Positions 26,116 to 35,565 of a DNA stretch of 58,034 nucleotides are shown piece after piece. Each line of letters begins with the position of its first letter. The first letter of the stretch is position 1. The DNA is from Hathewaya limosa (lineage in GTDB: Bacteria; Bacillota; Clostridia; Clostridiales; Clostridiaceae), in contig NZ_JAUSWN010000019.1 in the NCBI RefSeq assembly GCF_030815255.1, forward strand, positions 1 to 58,034, in the 5' to 3' direction. Below the pieces are notes generated by a model. It was not told the DNA's origin. It did not search any database and worked only from the letters and a program-made list of their open reading frames with translations. Position numbers and translations under genes: made by a program.

Positions 26116-26488
26116 ACTTATAATACATTTTTTCATCCTAAATTTAACTTAATTTTAACATTGATTTTTTCTATATTTAATATTTTAAATTTAACTTAAT
26201 TTTTTACAATTAATTAGCCATATTTATGTTTAAATTACAATAATCTTGTATAATTTTATAATAAATCTATTATTTCTTATGATTTTATAGAATTTATTAT
26301 TAATTTTATGTTGTTTTTATCACATTTTTCTGAATGTTAATTCTTTTCTCACTTATCCTATTGCTCTATATTACATAAAAAGGATATCTATATCCAATTA
26401 ATACCTATTAAAATTCTACAATTTATGATAATATTTTATCTTGTGAGATCTTAATAAAAAAACAACGATAATTAAAGAGGAGATCACT
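26116..26488. repeat. Intergenic region with an 18-base direct repeat
   Basis: TAAATTTAACTTAATTTT occurs exactly twice, at 26139-26156 and 26186-26203, 47 bases apart. The rest of the 373-base gap is AT-rich and is the upstream region of the GntP transporter gene. No RNA fold or consensus promoter was clear. The repeats could bind a regulator of that gene. Confidence 0.5.
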
Positions 26489-27745
26489 ATGATAGAAATT
26501 AGTACATTAGGTGCAATTTTAGGTTTAATTATAGCTATAGTTCTTATATTTAAAGAGGTTCATCCATTTTATGCCATGGTTTTAGGAGCTCTTATTGGTG
26601 GTTTAGTTGGTGGCGCAACCTTACCTAATACTATAAACGTTATAATTGATGGAGCAGAAAGTATGATTCCAGCTGTTATTAGGGTTTTAACTGCTGGTGT
26701 ATTTTGTGGCGTATTAATTGAGACTGGAGCCGCTAATAAAATATCAGATACTATTATAATTACTTTGGGAGAAGATTTGTCATTACTAGCTATAATAATA
26801 GCTTCTTGTATTATTTGTGCTGTAGGTGTAGTAATTCCAGTAACTATGATAACTGTTGCACCGGTTGCTTTACTTGTGGGCAGAAAATCCGGATTATCTA
26901 AAGCCTCAGTATTATTAGCTATGCTAGGTGGCGCTAAAGCAGGAAACGTAATGTCACCAAATCCTAATACTATTGCAATTGCTAATGGATTTCATACAGA
27001 CTTATCAAAAGTTATGTTAGAAGGTTCATTGCCGGCAATTGTAGCAATAGTAATTACTTTCTTTATTGCCCATAAACTTAGGGATAAAGGCGATACTATA
27101 CATAAAAATGCGTTAAATTTAGCAAATGATAATTTACCAAGTTTTAAATTATCAATTATTGGACCAGCTGTAGTTATAATTCTTTTAGCTTTAAATTCCA
27201 TACTACATCTTCAAATAGACTCCATGATTATTTTACCCTTAGGGGGATTAATTGCATCTATTTGTATGGGACAAACTAAAAATTTCTTAACTTACTGCTC
27301 TAAAGGATTAAACAGAATGACAGGTACGGCAATTTTATTATTAGGAACAGGCACTATTGCAGGACTTATATCTCACTCCTCTCTTAGTGTATCATTAATT
27401 ACTATTGTAAATATAATAGGAATTCCAAAAGAATGGGTTGCTTCCATATGTGGTATTTTAATGGGTGGTGCTACAGCTTCCATTACTGCCGGTTCTGTAG
27501 TTACAAGTACTGTTTTTAATAATCAAATTTTACATTTAGGAATTAAACCAGTTTGTGCCGCTGAAATGGTCCACACTGGTGTTTCTGTAATTGATGATTT
27601 ACCACACGGAAATTTATTTCACATAAGTGCCGATAGTGTTAAAATGAATATTAAAGAACGAACTAAATTAATTCCTTATGAAATATTTATAGGCTTATCT
27701 ATGAATATAGCTACTACAATATTTTTTGGTTTTATTGTTAATTAA
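26489..27745 (+). CDS. GntP-family permease
   Basis: This 418-residue polytopic protein has about twelve hydrophobic segments. The motifs GALIGGLVGG, GGAKAGNVMSPNPNTIA, GGATASITAGSVVTSTVF and ISADSVKMN are typical of the GntP (gluconate and related hydroxy-acid) transporter family, which uses proton symport. It has no kinase or dehydrogenase neighbours, so the substrate (gluconate, glycerate or another hydroxy acid) cannot be told. AGAGGAG precedes the ATG. It converges on the catalase gene with a shared terminator. Confidence 0.85.
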   Translation: MIEISTLGAILGLIIAIVLIFKEVHPFYAMVLGALIGGLVGGATLPNTINVIIDGAESMIPAVIRVLTAGVFCGVLIETGAANKISDTIIITLGEDLSLLAIIIASCIICAVGVVIPVTMITVAPVALLVGRKSGLSKASVLLAMLGGAKAGNVMSPNPNTIAIANGFHTDLSKVMLEGSLPAIVAIVITFFIAHKLRDKGDTIHKNALNLANDNLPSFKLSIIGPAVVIILLALNSILHLQIDSMIILPLGGLIASICMGQTKNFLTYCSKGLNRMTGTAILLLGTGTIAGLISHSSLSVSLITIVNIIGIPKEWVASICGILMGGATASITAGSVVTSTVFNNQILHLGIKPVCAAEMVHTGVSVIDDLPHGNLFHISADSVKMNIKERTKLIPYEIFIGLSMNIATTIFFGFIVN

Positions 27746-27790
27746 TAATATGAACTTATTTCTGAAATTGTATCCTAATTAACACTGATT

Positions 27791-27834
27791 AAAGAATAAA
27801 AGCTGATCTAATACTAGATCAGCTTTTATTCTTT
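27791..27834. terminator. Bidirectional terminator between the GntP and catalase genes
   Basis: AAAGAATAAAAGCTGATCTA and TAGATCAGCTTTTATTCTTT are exact 20-base arms around a four-base loop, with T-rich tails on both strands. Confidence 0.85.
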
Positions 27835-27838
27835 AATT

Positions 27839-29278
27839 TCAAAAAATTTTAAGTCCTTTAGCAACTCTTGTTCCAAATTCCTTAGAGGCTTTAGTAAAAT
27901 TTTTTACAACTTTTAACTGTATTTCCCTATCTACACACCATAAATCATCTACTAAATTACTTATTAAGTGATCTTTTTCTTCTTTCGTATAAGAATGATA
28001 CTTTTCTCCTGCCTGTTTAAAATCATCTGCTAAGGGTATTTTTCTTTTTTCAAGTTTACCTTTAACATATTCAGGTTCTTCTGGATATGTTGGAGCTTCT
28101 TTTGGCCATCCATTTGCTAAGCTATTAGGTTCATAATTAACAGCTCCTTTATTAGAATAAATTCTCATTGCTCCATCTTGTTCATCATTACATACTGGAA
28201 CCTTAGGCATGTTTATCTTTAATTGATTAAAATTTGGTCCTATCCTATGTCTTTGAGTATCTGCATATGCAAAAACTCTTCCTTGTAACATCTTATCATT
28301 AGATACCTCAATTCCTGGAACTAAATTTGATGGACAAAAAGCAGCTTGTTCAACTTCTTCGAAAAAGTTATCAGGTGCTCTATTTAAAACCATTTTTCCG
28401 ACTTTCATAAGAGGATATTTATCTTCTGGCCAAACCTTTGTATCATCTAAAGGATCGAAATCCAGGTTGTTTTCGTCTTCCATATTCATAAGTTGGACAT
28501 TAAGTTCGTATTCCACAGTTTTACCACTATTTAAAGTATCATAAAGGTCTCTAGTAGCTACATTGGGATCGATTCCTGCCAAAAGCTCTGCTTCTTGTCT
28601 AGGTATAGTTTTATTTCCTAATGCTGGCTTCCAATGATATTTTACATATACCCTTTTTCCTTTTTCATTTACCCATACATAAGTATTAACTCCGAATCCC
28701 TCCATAGCCCTAAAACTTTTTCTAGTTCCTAAATCTGAGTATAACCAGACAATCATATGAGTAGCTTCAGGAGAATTAGAAATAAAATCCCAAAACCTAT
28801 TTGGATCTGGTAAATTTGTATCTGGAGATGGCTTTAATGAATGAATTATATCCGGAAACTTTATGGCATCCCTTATAAAAAATACTGGTATATTATTTCC
28901 TGCTAAATCATAGTTTCCCTCCTCTGTATAAAATTTAACTGCAAATCCTCTAGGATCCCTTGCCGTATCTGCAGATCCTTTAGATCCTATAACCGTTGAA
29001 AATCTGACAAATACATCTGTCTTTTTATTCGGATCTTGAAGAAACTTTGCTCTTGTATATTTAGCCATAGGCCTATACACTTTAAAATATCCATGAGCCC
29101 CTGCTCCTTTAGCATGTACAACTCTTTCCGGAATTCTTTCTCTATCAAAGCTAGCTAACTTATCTAAAAGATAAATATCTTGAAGTAATACTGGTCCTCT
29201 AGCCCCTACTGTTAGAGAACTTTGATTATTATCTACAGGTGCCCCTGTACTAGTAGTTAAATATTCTTTTTTACACAT
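27839..29278 (-). CDS. katA: Monofunctional haem catalase
   Basis: This 479-residue clade 3-type small-subunit catalase degrades H2O2. The catalytic His is in RVVHAKGAGAHGYF. The substrate-channel block RFSTVIGSKGSADTARDPRGFA, the Asn in FFIRDAIKFPD and the haem Tyr in YADTQRHRIGPNF are present, so it looks intact and functional. It stands alone, with GGAGG before the ATG and a terminator shared with gntP. No clear PerR box was found in the 93 bases upstream; only CTATAATATATAG, overlapping a likely -10. A catalase is unusual for an obligate anaerobe. Confidence 0.95.
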   Translation of the reverse strand: MCKKEYLTTSTGAPVDNNQSSLTVGARGPVLLQDIYLLDKLASFDRERIPERVVHAKGAGAHGYFKVYRPMAKYTRAKFLQDPNKKTDVFVRFSTVIGSKGSADTARDPRGFAVKFYTEEGNYDLAGNNIPVFFIRDAIKFPDIIHSLKPSPDTNLPDPNRFWDFISNSPEATHMIVWLYSDLGTRKSFRAMEGFGVNTYVWVNEKGKRVYVKYHWKPALGNKTIPRQEAELLAGIDPNVATRDLYDTLNSGKTVEYELNVQLMNMEDENNLDFDPLDDTKVWPEDKYPLMKVGKMVLNRAPDNFFEEVEQAAFCPSNLVPGIEVSNDKMLQGRVFAYADTQRHRIGPNFNQLKINMPKVPVCNDEQDGAMRIYSNKGAVNYEPNSLANGWPKEAPTYPEEPEYVKGKLEKRKIPLADDFKQAGEKYHSYTKEEKDHLISNLVDDLWCVDREIQLKVVKNFTKASKEFGTRVAKGLKIF

Positions 29279-29371
29279 AAAAATCCTCCAATTTATACTT
29301 CTATATATTATAGTATTTGAGAATTTCTATTGTTACATTAATTCAGATAATAAGATAAAATTAAAGCTTAT

Positions 29372-31270
29372 TTAGTTTAATAAAAGTCCTTCTTTCTGAT
29401 CTATAAGTTCCATTAATTCACTAACTTGATCTATAAAATCTTGATAGCTAAGATAAATCCTAATTCTTAAATAAAATTCTTGAAAGTTAACTTCTTTAAC
29501 TATGCCATACAATATTTTTCCTCCATCTATTAAATTTTTAAGAATAAAGTTATCTCTTTTAGATATATACCCAATTATATATCCAGTATTTGAAACAACC
29601 TGTATAGCATTACTATCATAAGGATTATTTAATTCCCTCTTAAAAAAAACTAAGGTATCTTTTTTTGTATTACTTTCTATAAACTCTGTCTTTACATATC
29701 TTATACCTGAAACATTTGTAGAAAACAAATAAATGTCCTTAACATTAGGCATAACCTTTATTTTAGACATATTCACTTTTTTAATTTTTTTATCTTTATT
29801 GTTATAATCATATATAATTTTTTCTAATTCTTTTCTAATAATTTCATTAGGTTCAATCTCTAATATATTTTCAATAATTTCTATGTCATCTTTTTCTAAT
29901 AAATTCTTATTTATTTTTAAATTTTTTATAGCTGCCATTCTTGTATTATTCATCCTACATTTAAGTGCTTTTAAATTTAATTCTATATTTAATTTATCTA
30001 TCTCTTGCAGATTATTAATTATAGCATCAAAACAACAATCTTCTACGTTTTCTATATCTATATCTTCATTACCTAACTCCTTAGGCCCTGATAAAATTTT
30101 GCTAAACTCTAAAGTATCTTTACAATATTTTAAAAGCTTATGCTTACTTTCTAAATCTTTACCTTTGATTATATAAATATAAATATACAGATCAGACTTA
30201 TTTTTATTTAGGTATCCTAATAAATTATAAAAATTTAATTCAACTTGTAATACTTCAGCTATTTCTACTATTTCCTTTCCTTTACCTTTAGTATTTTCTA
30301 TAGCTTCCAAAAATACTTTTTTCCATTTATCTTCAAAAATAAAATTCATTATATACTCTTCCGTCTTTTTTACTAAATTTAAGTCTATATTATTTCTATT
30401 TCTTATACTTTTTAAGATAGTAATAACATTACTTAACTCCTCAAAACTTTCTCCCATTTTTTCTACATAGAAAAGATAATCTTCTAAAATAACATGTATA
30501 TACTCATATTCAAATAAACTTCTATTTTGAAGAAACTTTCTAAGGAGCTTAGATACACAAAGAAGTTTTTGTGAATTAAAATCATCATCATTAAAATAGT
30601 TAGAAATATCTATATTCATAAATATAAAATCAACTAAGAGTTCTTCATAAACATCATTTTTATATCCCTCTTCTATGGCCCATTTTTTTATATCATCATT
30701 TAAATATTCTAAACAAAAAACAGCTATAACTTTTCCCGCACCGTATGAGTTCTGTGCTAAATTAAAAATATACTCATTAGCCCCTTTAAATTGCTTTGCT
30801 AAATCAATTATATAATAAAAATACTCTGCACTTTTACTGAAAATTCCTTTAATTTGTTCTATATTTTTTAAATAGCAAAATCTAACCAAACTTATTCCTA
30901 ATTTCACCTCTTCACTATGTGTACCTGTATATAAAAGTTTTTCACAAAATTTTTTAAGTTTATATATATTAACAATTTCTTCCTTGACTACAAAGTTCAT
31001 CTTTATTATAAATACATTATAATAATGTATTATTTTATGTTTTTTAATATAATCCATTACACTTTTATATGTAATATTATTATTCAAATAACCAATTATA
31101 AGATTAATTAAAGTTTCAGCATATATGACTTTATTACTATATGGAATACTTTCATCTATGAACAAGCATCTTAGATCATATTCACCTGAATTTTTTATAT
31201 TATCATCAATCTGTAATAGCATTTTTTCGTTTAAGTCATCATAAATACTTATTTCATGTACATTCCCCAT
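29372..31270 (-). CDS. Helical protein with C-terminal HIRAN domain
   Basis: This 632-residue protein is acidic and helix-rich for its first 500 residues (HEAT-like, no recognised family), and it ends in a HIRAN domain at about residues 525-605. The motif block is RELNNPYDSNAIQVVSNTGYIIGYISK, matching the HIRAN 'N-P-x-D-x-N-A-I-x-V...G-x-x-I/L-G-Y' core. HIRAN domains bind DNA ends or stalled-fork DNA in SNF2 and other repair proteins. No helicase or nuclease motif is seen here. GGAGGG precedes its ATG. It is followed 93 bases later by catalase. Confidence 0.7.
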   Translation of the reverse strand: MGNVHEISIYDDLNEKMLLQIDDNIKNSGEYDLRCLFIDESIPYSNKVIYAETLINLIIGYLNNNITYKSVMDYIKKHKIIHYYNVFIIKMNFVVKEEIVNIYKLKKFCEKLLYTGTHSEEVKLGISLVRFCYLKNIEQIKGIFSKSAEYFYYIIDLAKQFKGANEYIFNLAQNSYGAGKVIAVFCLEYLNDDIKKWAIEEGYKNDVYEELLVDFIFMNIDISNYFNDDDFNSQKLLCVSKLLRKFLQNRSLFEYEYIHVILEDYLFYVEKMGESFEELSNVITILKSIRNRNNIDLNLVKKTEEYIMNFIFEDKWKKVFLEAIENTKGKGKEIVEIAEVLQVELNFYNLLGYLNKNKSDLYIYIYIIKGKDLESKHKLLKYCKDTLEFSKILSGPKELGNEDIDIENVEDCCFDAIINNLQEIDKLNIELNLKALKCRMNNTRMAAIKNLKINKNLLEKDDIEIIENILEIEPNEIIRKELEKIIYDYNNKDKKIKKVNMSKIKVMPNVKDIYLFSTNVSGIRYVKTEFIESNTKKDTLVFFKRELNNPYDSNAIQVVSNTGYIIGYISKRDNFILKNLIDGGKILYGIVKEVNFQEFYLRIRIYLSYQDFIDQVSELMELIDQKEGLLLN

Positions 31271-31639
31271 AACATCCCTCCTATAGATGTTGAACTTTTA
31301 AATTCATATATATATTTAAATAAATTCTTATATTAATTTTACCATATTTTTAAACTAATTACTTTATTTAACTATATATTGATATAAATTTATAAATTAT
31401 CTTTATATTAATCTAATATATTTACATAAAAAATAGAGACATAATTTTATTATTGTAAATATGTTATTAAAAAATTTAACAATAATAATCTAATATATGT
31501 CTCTTAATACATAAAAATTTTAATATTTTATATGATTTCTAATAACTCTAATGTTATATCATATCAATCTTTAAAATATATTGCCTTACTTCTTCCAACA
31601 CCTCAAGATATTAGGTCAATTGCCTATATAATTATATTA
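31271..31639. other. Intergenic gap with long terminator hairpin
   Basis: This 369-base gap separates the CydDC-like operon from the HIRAN gene. It contains one long hairpin at 31435-31504, listed separately. The rest, 31271-31434 and 31505-31639, is AT-rich with no consensus promoter that I trust, no RNA fold and no credible ORF. Confidence 0.6.
31424..31504 (-). terminator. Long-stem terminator of the CydDC-like operon
   Basis: The outer arms AGAGACATA (31435-31443) and TATGTCTCT (31496-31504) and the inner arms ATTATTGT and ACAATAAT pair. On the minus strand the stem is followed by ATTTTTTAT. It lies 135 bases after the second transporter gene. Confidence 0.55.
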
Positions 31640-33304
31640 TCAAACTTGTAGGCTAATATTTTTATCTTCCACCTTATATATCTTATCTGCAATATTGACT
31701 GTAGATGCCCTATGAGATACTATAACTATTGTTTTATTGCCTGAATTTTCTTTTAAAGATTTTAAAATTACTTTTTCATTTAAACTATCTAAATTACTAG
31801 TTGGTTCATCTAACAGTATTAAATCACCATCATGTAAAAATGCTCTAGCAAGACCCAATCTTTGTCTCTCACCACCAGATAGTCTATCACCAAGTTCTCC
31901 CACTTTGGTATCATATCCATTCTCTAAACTTTCGATAAACCCATCAATAGATGCTTTTTTAGCAGCTTCCTTTACCTCTTCTAAAGTAGCATCTTTTTTG
32001 CATATTCTTATATTTTCTAAAATACTATCATTAAATAAAAAAGTATCCTGTGTTACTAAACTTTCTAGATTTCTTAAAGATTTACTGTTTACATATTTAA
32101 GATTTGTACTTGAAATTTCAATTTTGCCCTTACTTACATCCCAAAATCTCATAAGCAATTTTAAAAGTGTACTTTTACCACATCCACTTTCTCCAATTAA
32201 TCCAACGACTTCTCCTTTATTTATCTCCATATTTATATTTTCTAAAATATTTTCTTTATCGTATTTAAAAAATACATCTTTTACCTCTAATTTATTAAAC
32301 TCTACTGTTCTTCCCATTTTATTTTCTTCTACTACAGGTTTTTCCTCTAATAAATTTAACACCCTATCTCCTGCTGCTAAAGTATTCAATAAATTGTTTG
32401 ATAAATTACTAAGCACAACTACAGGTCCAAAAGAACTAGCAAGAGCTATAATAGCAATTATCATTTCATGAAATCCTATAATTCCTCTTAAATATAATCT
32501 ACTACCTACAAATAGCATAATTCCTATAAAACTAACAATTATAGAATCCGTGAGTCCTCGTACTATACCCTCATGTTTTTTTATAGTTTGTAACTGATCA
32601 TTCAACTCTTGTCCACGTTTATCTATTTCTTCTAATCGCTTTTTACCCATATTAAAAAATAATATTTCTCTTATTCCTTTTAATGAATCCAAAACAAAAC
32701 TATTCATTTTCCCAAAGGAATTTCTATAACTTATTCCACTTTCCTTTCCTAATTTTGATGTGTAATATGGAATAAAAAAACCTATTATAATATAGGCAAA
32801 TAATGCAACTATACCTAAACTTATATTAATTTTGGAAATATATATTACCATTATCAAGGATGTTAAAAAACCTATACATATAGGTGCTATAGTGTGTGCA
32901 TAAAATACTTCTAATAATTCGATATCACTGGTTATAATAGAAATTAAATTTCCTTTTTCTTCACCATCCAATTTAGCCGGACTCAATTCTCTTAATTTTT
33001 TAAAAACCTTATCTCTTAATAAAGCTAATAATTTAAAAGCTATATAGTGTCCTGAATATTGTTCTAAATATCGTAGTACTCCTCTTAATAATCCACAAGT
33101 AATAATAACTATAAAAATATTTTTTAAGGTCGTATCTTTATATAAACCCATTATATTTAATATGCCTTTTCCTCCATATATGGTTATAAAAATAGAACTT
33201 AAAAAACCTAATACCCCCATTGTAATAGTTATAAACATTATATGTAATAGAGGTTTTAATAATCCTATTAATTTACCCATTATAGTCATACCTGATCTAC
33301 GCAT
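31640..33304 (-). CDS. ABC transporter membrane-ATPase subunit, CydC-like
   Basis: This 554-residue half-transporter has six membrane segments, then an ATPase with Walker A GESGCGKST, signature LSGGERQRLGLARAF and Walker B LILLDEPTSNLD, all canonical. The order and small size match the second member of CydDC-like heterodimers, which in other bacteria export thiols needed for cytochrome bd. No cydAB is present in this window, and many Firmicute relatives are drug or lipid exporters, so the name is provisional. The ATG at 33304, after GGGGAGGA, overlaps the preceding gene by eight bases. Confidence 0.8.
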   Translation of the reverse strand: MRRSGMTIMGKLIGLLKPLLHIMFITITMGVLGFLSSIFITIYGGKGILNIMGLYKDTTLKNIFIVIITCGLLRGVLRYLEQYSGHYIAFKLLALLRDKVFKKLRELSPAKLDGEEKGNLISIITSDIELLEVFYAHTIAPICIGFLTSLIMVIYISKINISLGIVALFAYIIIGFFIPYYTSKLGKESGISYRNSFGKMNSFVLDSLKGIREILFFNMGKKRLEEIDKRGQELNDQLQTIKKHEGIVRGLTDSIIVSFIGIMLFVGSRLYLRGIIGFHEMIIAIIALASSFGPVVVLSNLSNNLLNTLAAGDRVLNLLEEKPVVEENKMGRTVEFNKLEVKDVFFKYDKENILENINMEINKGEVVGLIGESGCGKSTLLKLLMRFWDVSKGKIEISSTNLKYVNSKSLRNLESLVTQDTFLFNDSILENIRICKKDATLEEVKEAAKKASIDGFIESLENGYDTKVGELGDRLSGGERQRLGLARAFLHDGDLILLDEPTSNLDSLNEKVILKSLKENSGNKTIVIVSHRASTVNIADKIYKVEDKNISLQV

Positions 33305-35039
33305 AATTTTCCTCCCCTATACATTCTAATTCTTCTTGTTCATTAACTAATTTACTATATACTTTTTCATTATCCATTAATTCTTTATGCATTCCTTGTT
33401 CTATAATTTCACCATTTTCCATAACATATATGTTATCCGCATCTTTAATATTATAAAGTCTATGTGATATAACTATAACATTCTTAATTTTTGAAAGTTC
33501 ATAAACTATTTCCATAATCTTATTTTCACTTTCTACATCAATATTAGAAGTAGCCTCATCAAATATATACACCCTACTATTATGCAATAAAGCTCTTGCC
33601 AAGGCCAAACGTTGCCTTTGTCCACCAGATAAATTTGCTCCTGAGTCCTTAATCTCACTTTTTAACTTTTTAGGCATAGAATATACAAAGTCATATAAAT
33701 TTACTTTTTTAAGAACCTGTATAAGTTCATCTTCCGTAGCATCCATTTTACCCATTTTTAAATTTTCTTCTATAGTCCCTGAAAATATATAACTATTATG
33801 AGAAACTAAAGTTATATCATTAAATCTTTGTTCATCTCCTAATAATTTTAAATCCTGTTCTCCCATAGTTATACTTCCATCGTACTCTTTAAATAACCCC
33901 ATTATTAAACTTACTATCGTACTTTTACCACATCCCGATGTTCCAACCAATGCAGTTAAATTCTTATCCTTTATACTTATGGAAACATTTTTTAAAATCT
34001 TTCTATTTTTTTCATAAGAAAAATTTACATTTTTTAATTCTATATTGTTGTTACAAAAACCTATAATTTTATTATCTTTATATAACTTCTCTTCAAGATC
34101 AATTATTTTAAAAATCTTTTCTGATGCAGCAATACCATTCATAGCTACATGGAAAAATGAACCTAGTTGTCTTACTGGAATAAAAAATTCTGATGATAAT
34201 AAGATTATAGAAAATACTCCCCCAAAACTTATATTACCTTTTTGTGCTTCCATAAGGCAGATTATTATTCCTAAAGCACTTCCTCCGAATGCTATCAAAT
34301 CCATAACAGTTATAGAATTTAATTGCATGGACAAAACTTTCATTGTTATATTTCTAAAATTCTCTGCTTCTTGGTTCATCTCTCTATTTTTGTCTTCATC
34401 TCTACTATATATTTTAAGCGTTGTTAAACCTTGAAGATTCTCTAAAAATGAATCTCCTAGGTTTATATAAATACCCCAATATTTCCTCAAAAGCTTTTTA
34501 GCTAGTTTCATTACAAGTACAATTGAAATTGGAATTAATGGTACACTTAAAATTAATATTACTGATGTTTTAATGCTTATAAAAGACAATACTATAAATA
34601 ATGTTAAAGGTGCTATCATACTATAAAAAAACTGTGGTAAATATCTTCCAAAATACACTTCTAATTGTTCTATTCCTTCGACTGCTACTTGTACTATTTC
34701 TGAAGAAGAAATTTTATCATTGTAATGAACGCCTAATGATATTAATTTACTGTAAACATTATTTCTAAGTTTAATACGAGCATTAGCTGAAGCTTTATAA
34801 GACGATTTTGTAGCCTTATAGTCACAAATATATCTTCCTATTATAGCTACAATTACAACACAAAACACAAGAATACCTTGCTCTTTAGTTACTGAATTTT
34901 TATATAAATTCTCTAAATAAAATCCAAGACTCATAATCATAACTATATTTAAAAGTAGGCTTATCCAATTCATAAACACCGTTGAAAAAATCCACTTTTT
35001 AGACTCACGTGCCATCTCAATTAATCTTTTATTGAACAT
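33297..35039 (-). CDS. ABC transporter membrane-ATPase subunit, CydD-like
   Basis: This 580-residue partner of the preceding entry has six membrane segments and an ATPase with Walker A GTSGCGKST, signature LSGGQRQRLALARALL and Walker B YIFDEATSNID. Unlike the exporter at 15547-19126, both halves here keep the catalytic Glu. The frame runs 12 codons further upstream, but I start at ATG 35039 (MFNKRLIEM), which has AGGAAGGG before it. It is the first gene of the two-gene operon, divergent from the SAM riboswitch and metNIQ. Confidence 0.8.
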   Translation of the reverse strand: MFNKRLIEMARESKKWIFSTVFMNWISLLLNIVMIMSLGFYLENLYKNSVTKEQGILVFCVVIVAIIGRYICDYKATKSSYKASANARIKLRNNVYSKLISLGVHYNDKISSSEIVQVAVEGIEQLEVYFGRYLPQFFYSMIAPLTLFIVLSFISIKTSVILILSVPLIPISIVLVMKLAKKLLRKYWGIYINLGDSFLENLQGLTTLKIYSRDEDKNREMNQEAENFRNITMKVLSMQLNSITVMDLIAFGGSALGIIICLMEAQKGNISFGGVFSIILLSSEFFIPVRQLGSFFHVAMNGIAASEKIFKIIDLEEKLYKDNKIIGFCNNNIELKNVNFSYEKNRKILKNVSISIKDKNLTALVGTSGCGKSTIVSLIMGLFKEYDGSITMGEQDLKLLGDEQRFNDITLVSHNSYIFSGTIEENLKMGKMDATEDELIQVLKKVNLYDFVYSMPKKLKSEIKDSGANLSGGQRQRLALARALLHNSRVYIFDEATSNIDVESENKIMEIVYELSKIKNVIVISHRLYNIKDADNIYVMENGEIIEQGMHKELMDNEKVYSKLVNEQEELECIGEENYA

Positions 35040-35144
35040 ATAACTTTCCCTTCCTTCAATGATAATGACTATCATTTTAAATTGTAATTAATTATCGCAA
35101 TTTAGTCAATGGTTATTTAAATAATTAAATTTTTAAAATATTTA

Positions 35145-35173
35145 TTGACAGAATAATTTTTAACAATTATAAT
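35145..35173 (+). promoter_or_regulatory. Consensus promoter of the metNIQ operon
   Basis: TTGACA (35145-35150), a 17-base spacer and TATAAT (35168-35173) are both perfect consensus hexamers. Transcription should start near 35180, just before the first SAM riboswitch. The stretch 35076-35144 is AT-rich and must also hold the divergent ABC promoter. Confidence 0.85.
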
Positions 35174-35193
35174 ATAAACTAATTTAATAAAGA

Positions 35194-35343
35194 CTCTTAT
35201 TAAGAGTGGCTGAGGGACTGGCCCTATGATGCCCGGCAACCCGCATATTTAATGCAAGGTGCTAATTCCAGAGTGATAACCTTGTTATCCAAAGATAAGA
35301 GAAAACGATAATTCATCCTCTTATCTTTTAAGAGGATTTTTTT
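35194..35343 (+). ncRNA. SAM-I (S-box) riboswitch 1 with its terminator
   Basis: P1 pairs CTCTTAT (35194-35200) with ATAAGAG (35295-35301). The conserved core includes GAGGGACTGGCCC, a GCCCGGCAACC block and AAGGTGCTAATTCC, all hallmarks of the SAM-I aptamer. An expression platform follows: ATCCTCTTA and TTAAGAGGAT (35315-35337) with a run of T to 35343. Part of the terminator (TCTTATC) can pair with P1 for antitermination. High SAM should terminate transcription. Confidence 0.95.
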
Positions 35344-35389
35344 ATTACATAAAAAAATTAATGAACTTTACTAAAAATTTAATATTACC

Positions 35390-35531
35390 CTTATCAAGAG
35401 AGGTGGAGGGACTGGCCCTATGAAACCCAGCAACCAACATATTTTATGTAAGGTGCTAATTCCAGAGTGGTAATTTTATTACCCGAAGATGAGAAACTTT
35501 TTTAAACCTCTTCTTCAAAGAGGTTTTTTTA
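35390..35531 (+). ncRNA. SAM-I (S-box) riboswitch 2 with its terminator
   Basis: A second complete aptamer follows only 47 bases later. P1 is CTTATC (35390-35395) with GATGAG (35488-35493). The core has GGAGGGACTGGCCC, GAAACCCAGCAACC and AAGGTGCTAATTCC, and a full terminator of its own, AAACCTCTT / AAGAGGTTT plus seven T, at 35504-35531. Transcription into metN must pass both SAM-controlled terminators. Confidence 0.95.
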
Positions 35532-35565
35532 TTTTCAAATTTTATTATAAAGGAGATATAAACCT

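Noticed and set aside
29279..29371. PerR box upstream of catalase
   Set aside because: Only CTATAATATATAG is present, which fits a -10 region; the PerR consensus TTATAAT-N-ATTATAA is not met.
31556..31615. Peptide-like string LEVLEEVRQYILKID on the minus strand after the CydC-like gene
   Set aside because: It is only about 20 codons between stops, with no start and no known family.
35076..35144. Additional riboswitch for the CydDC-like operon
   Set aside because: No aptamer core is visible on the minus strand; the region is short, AT-rich promoter DNA.
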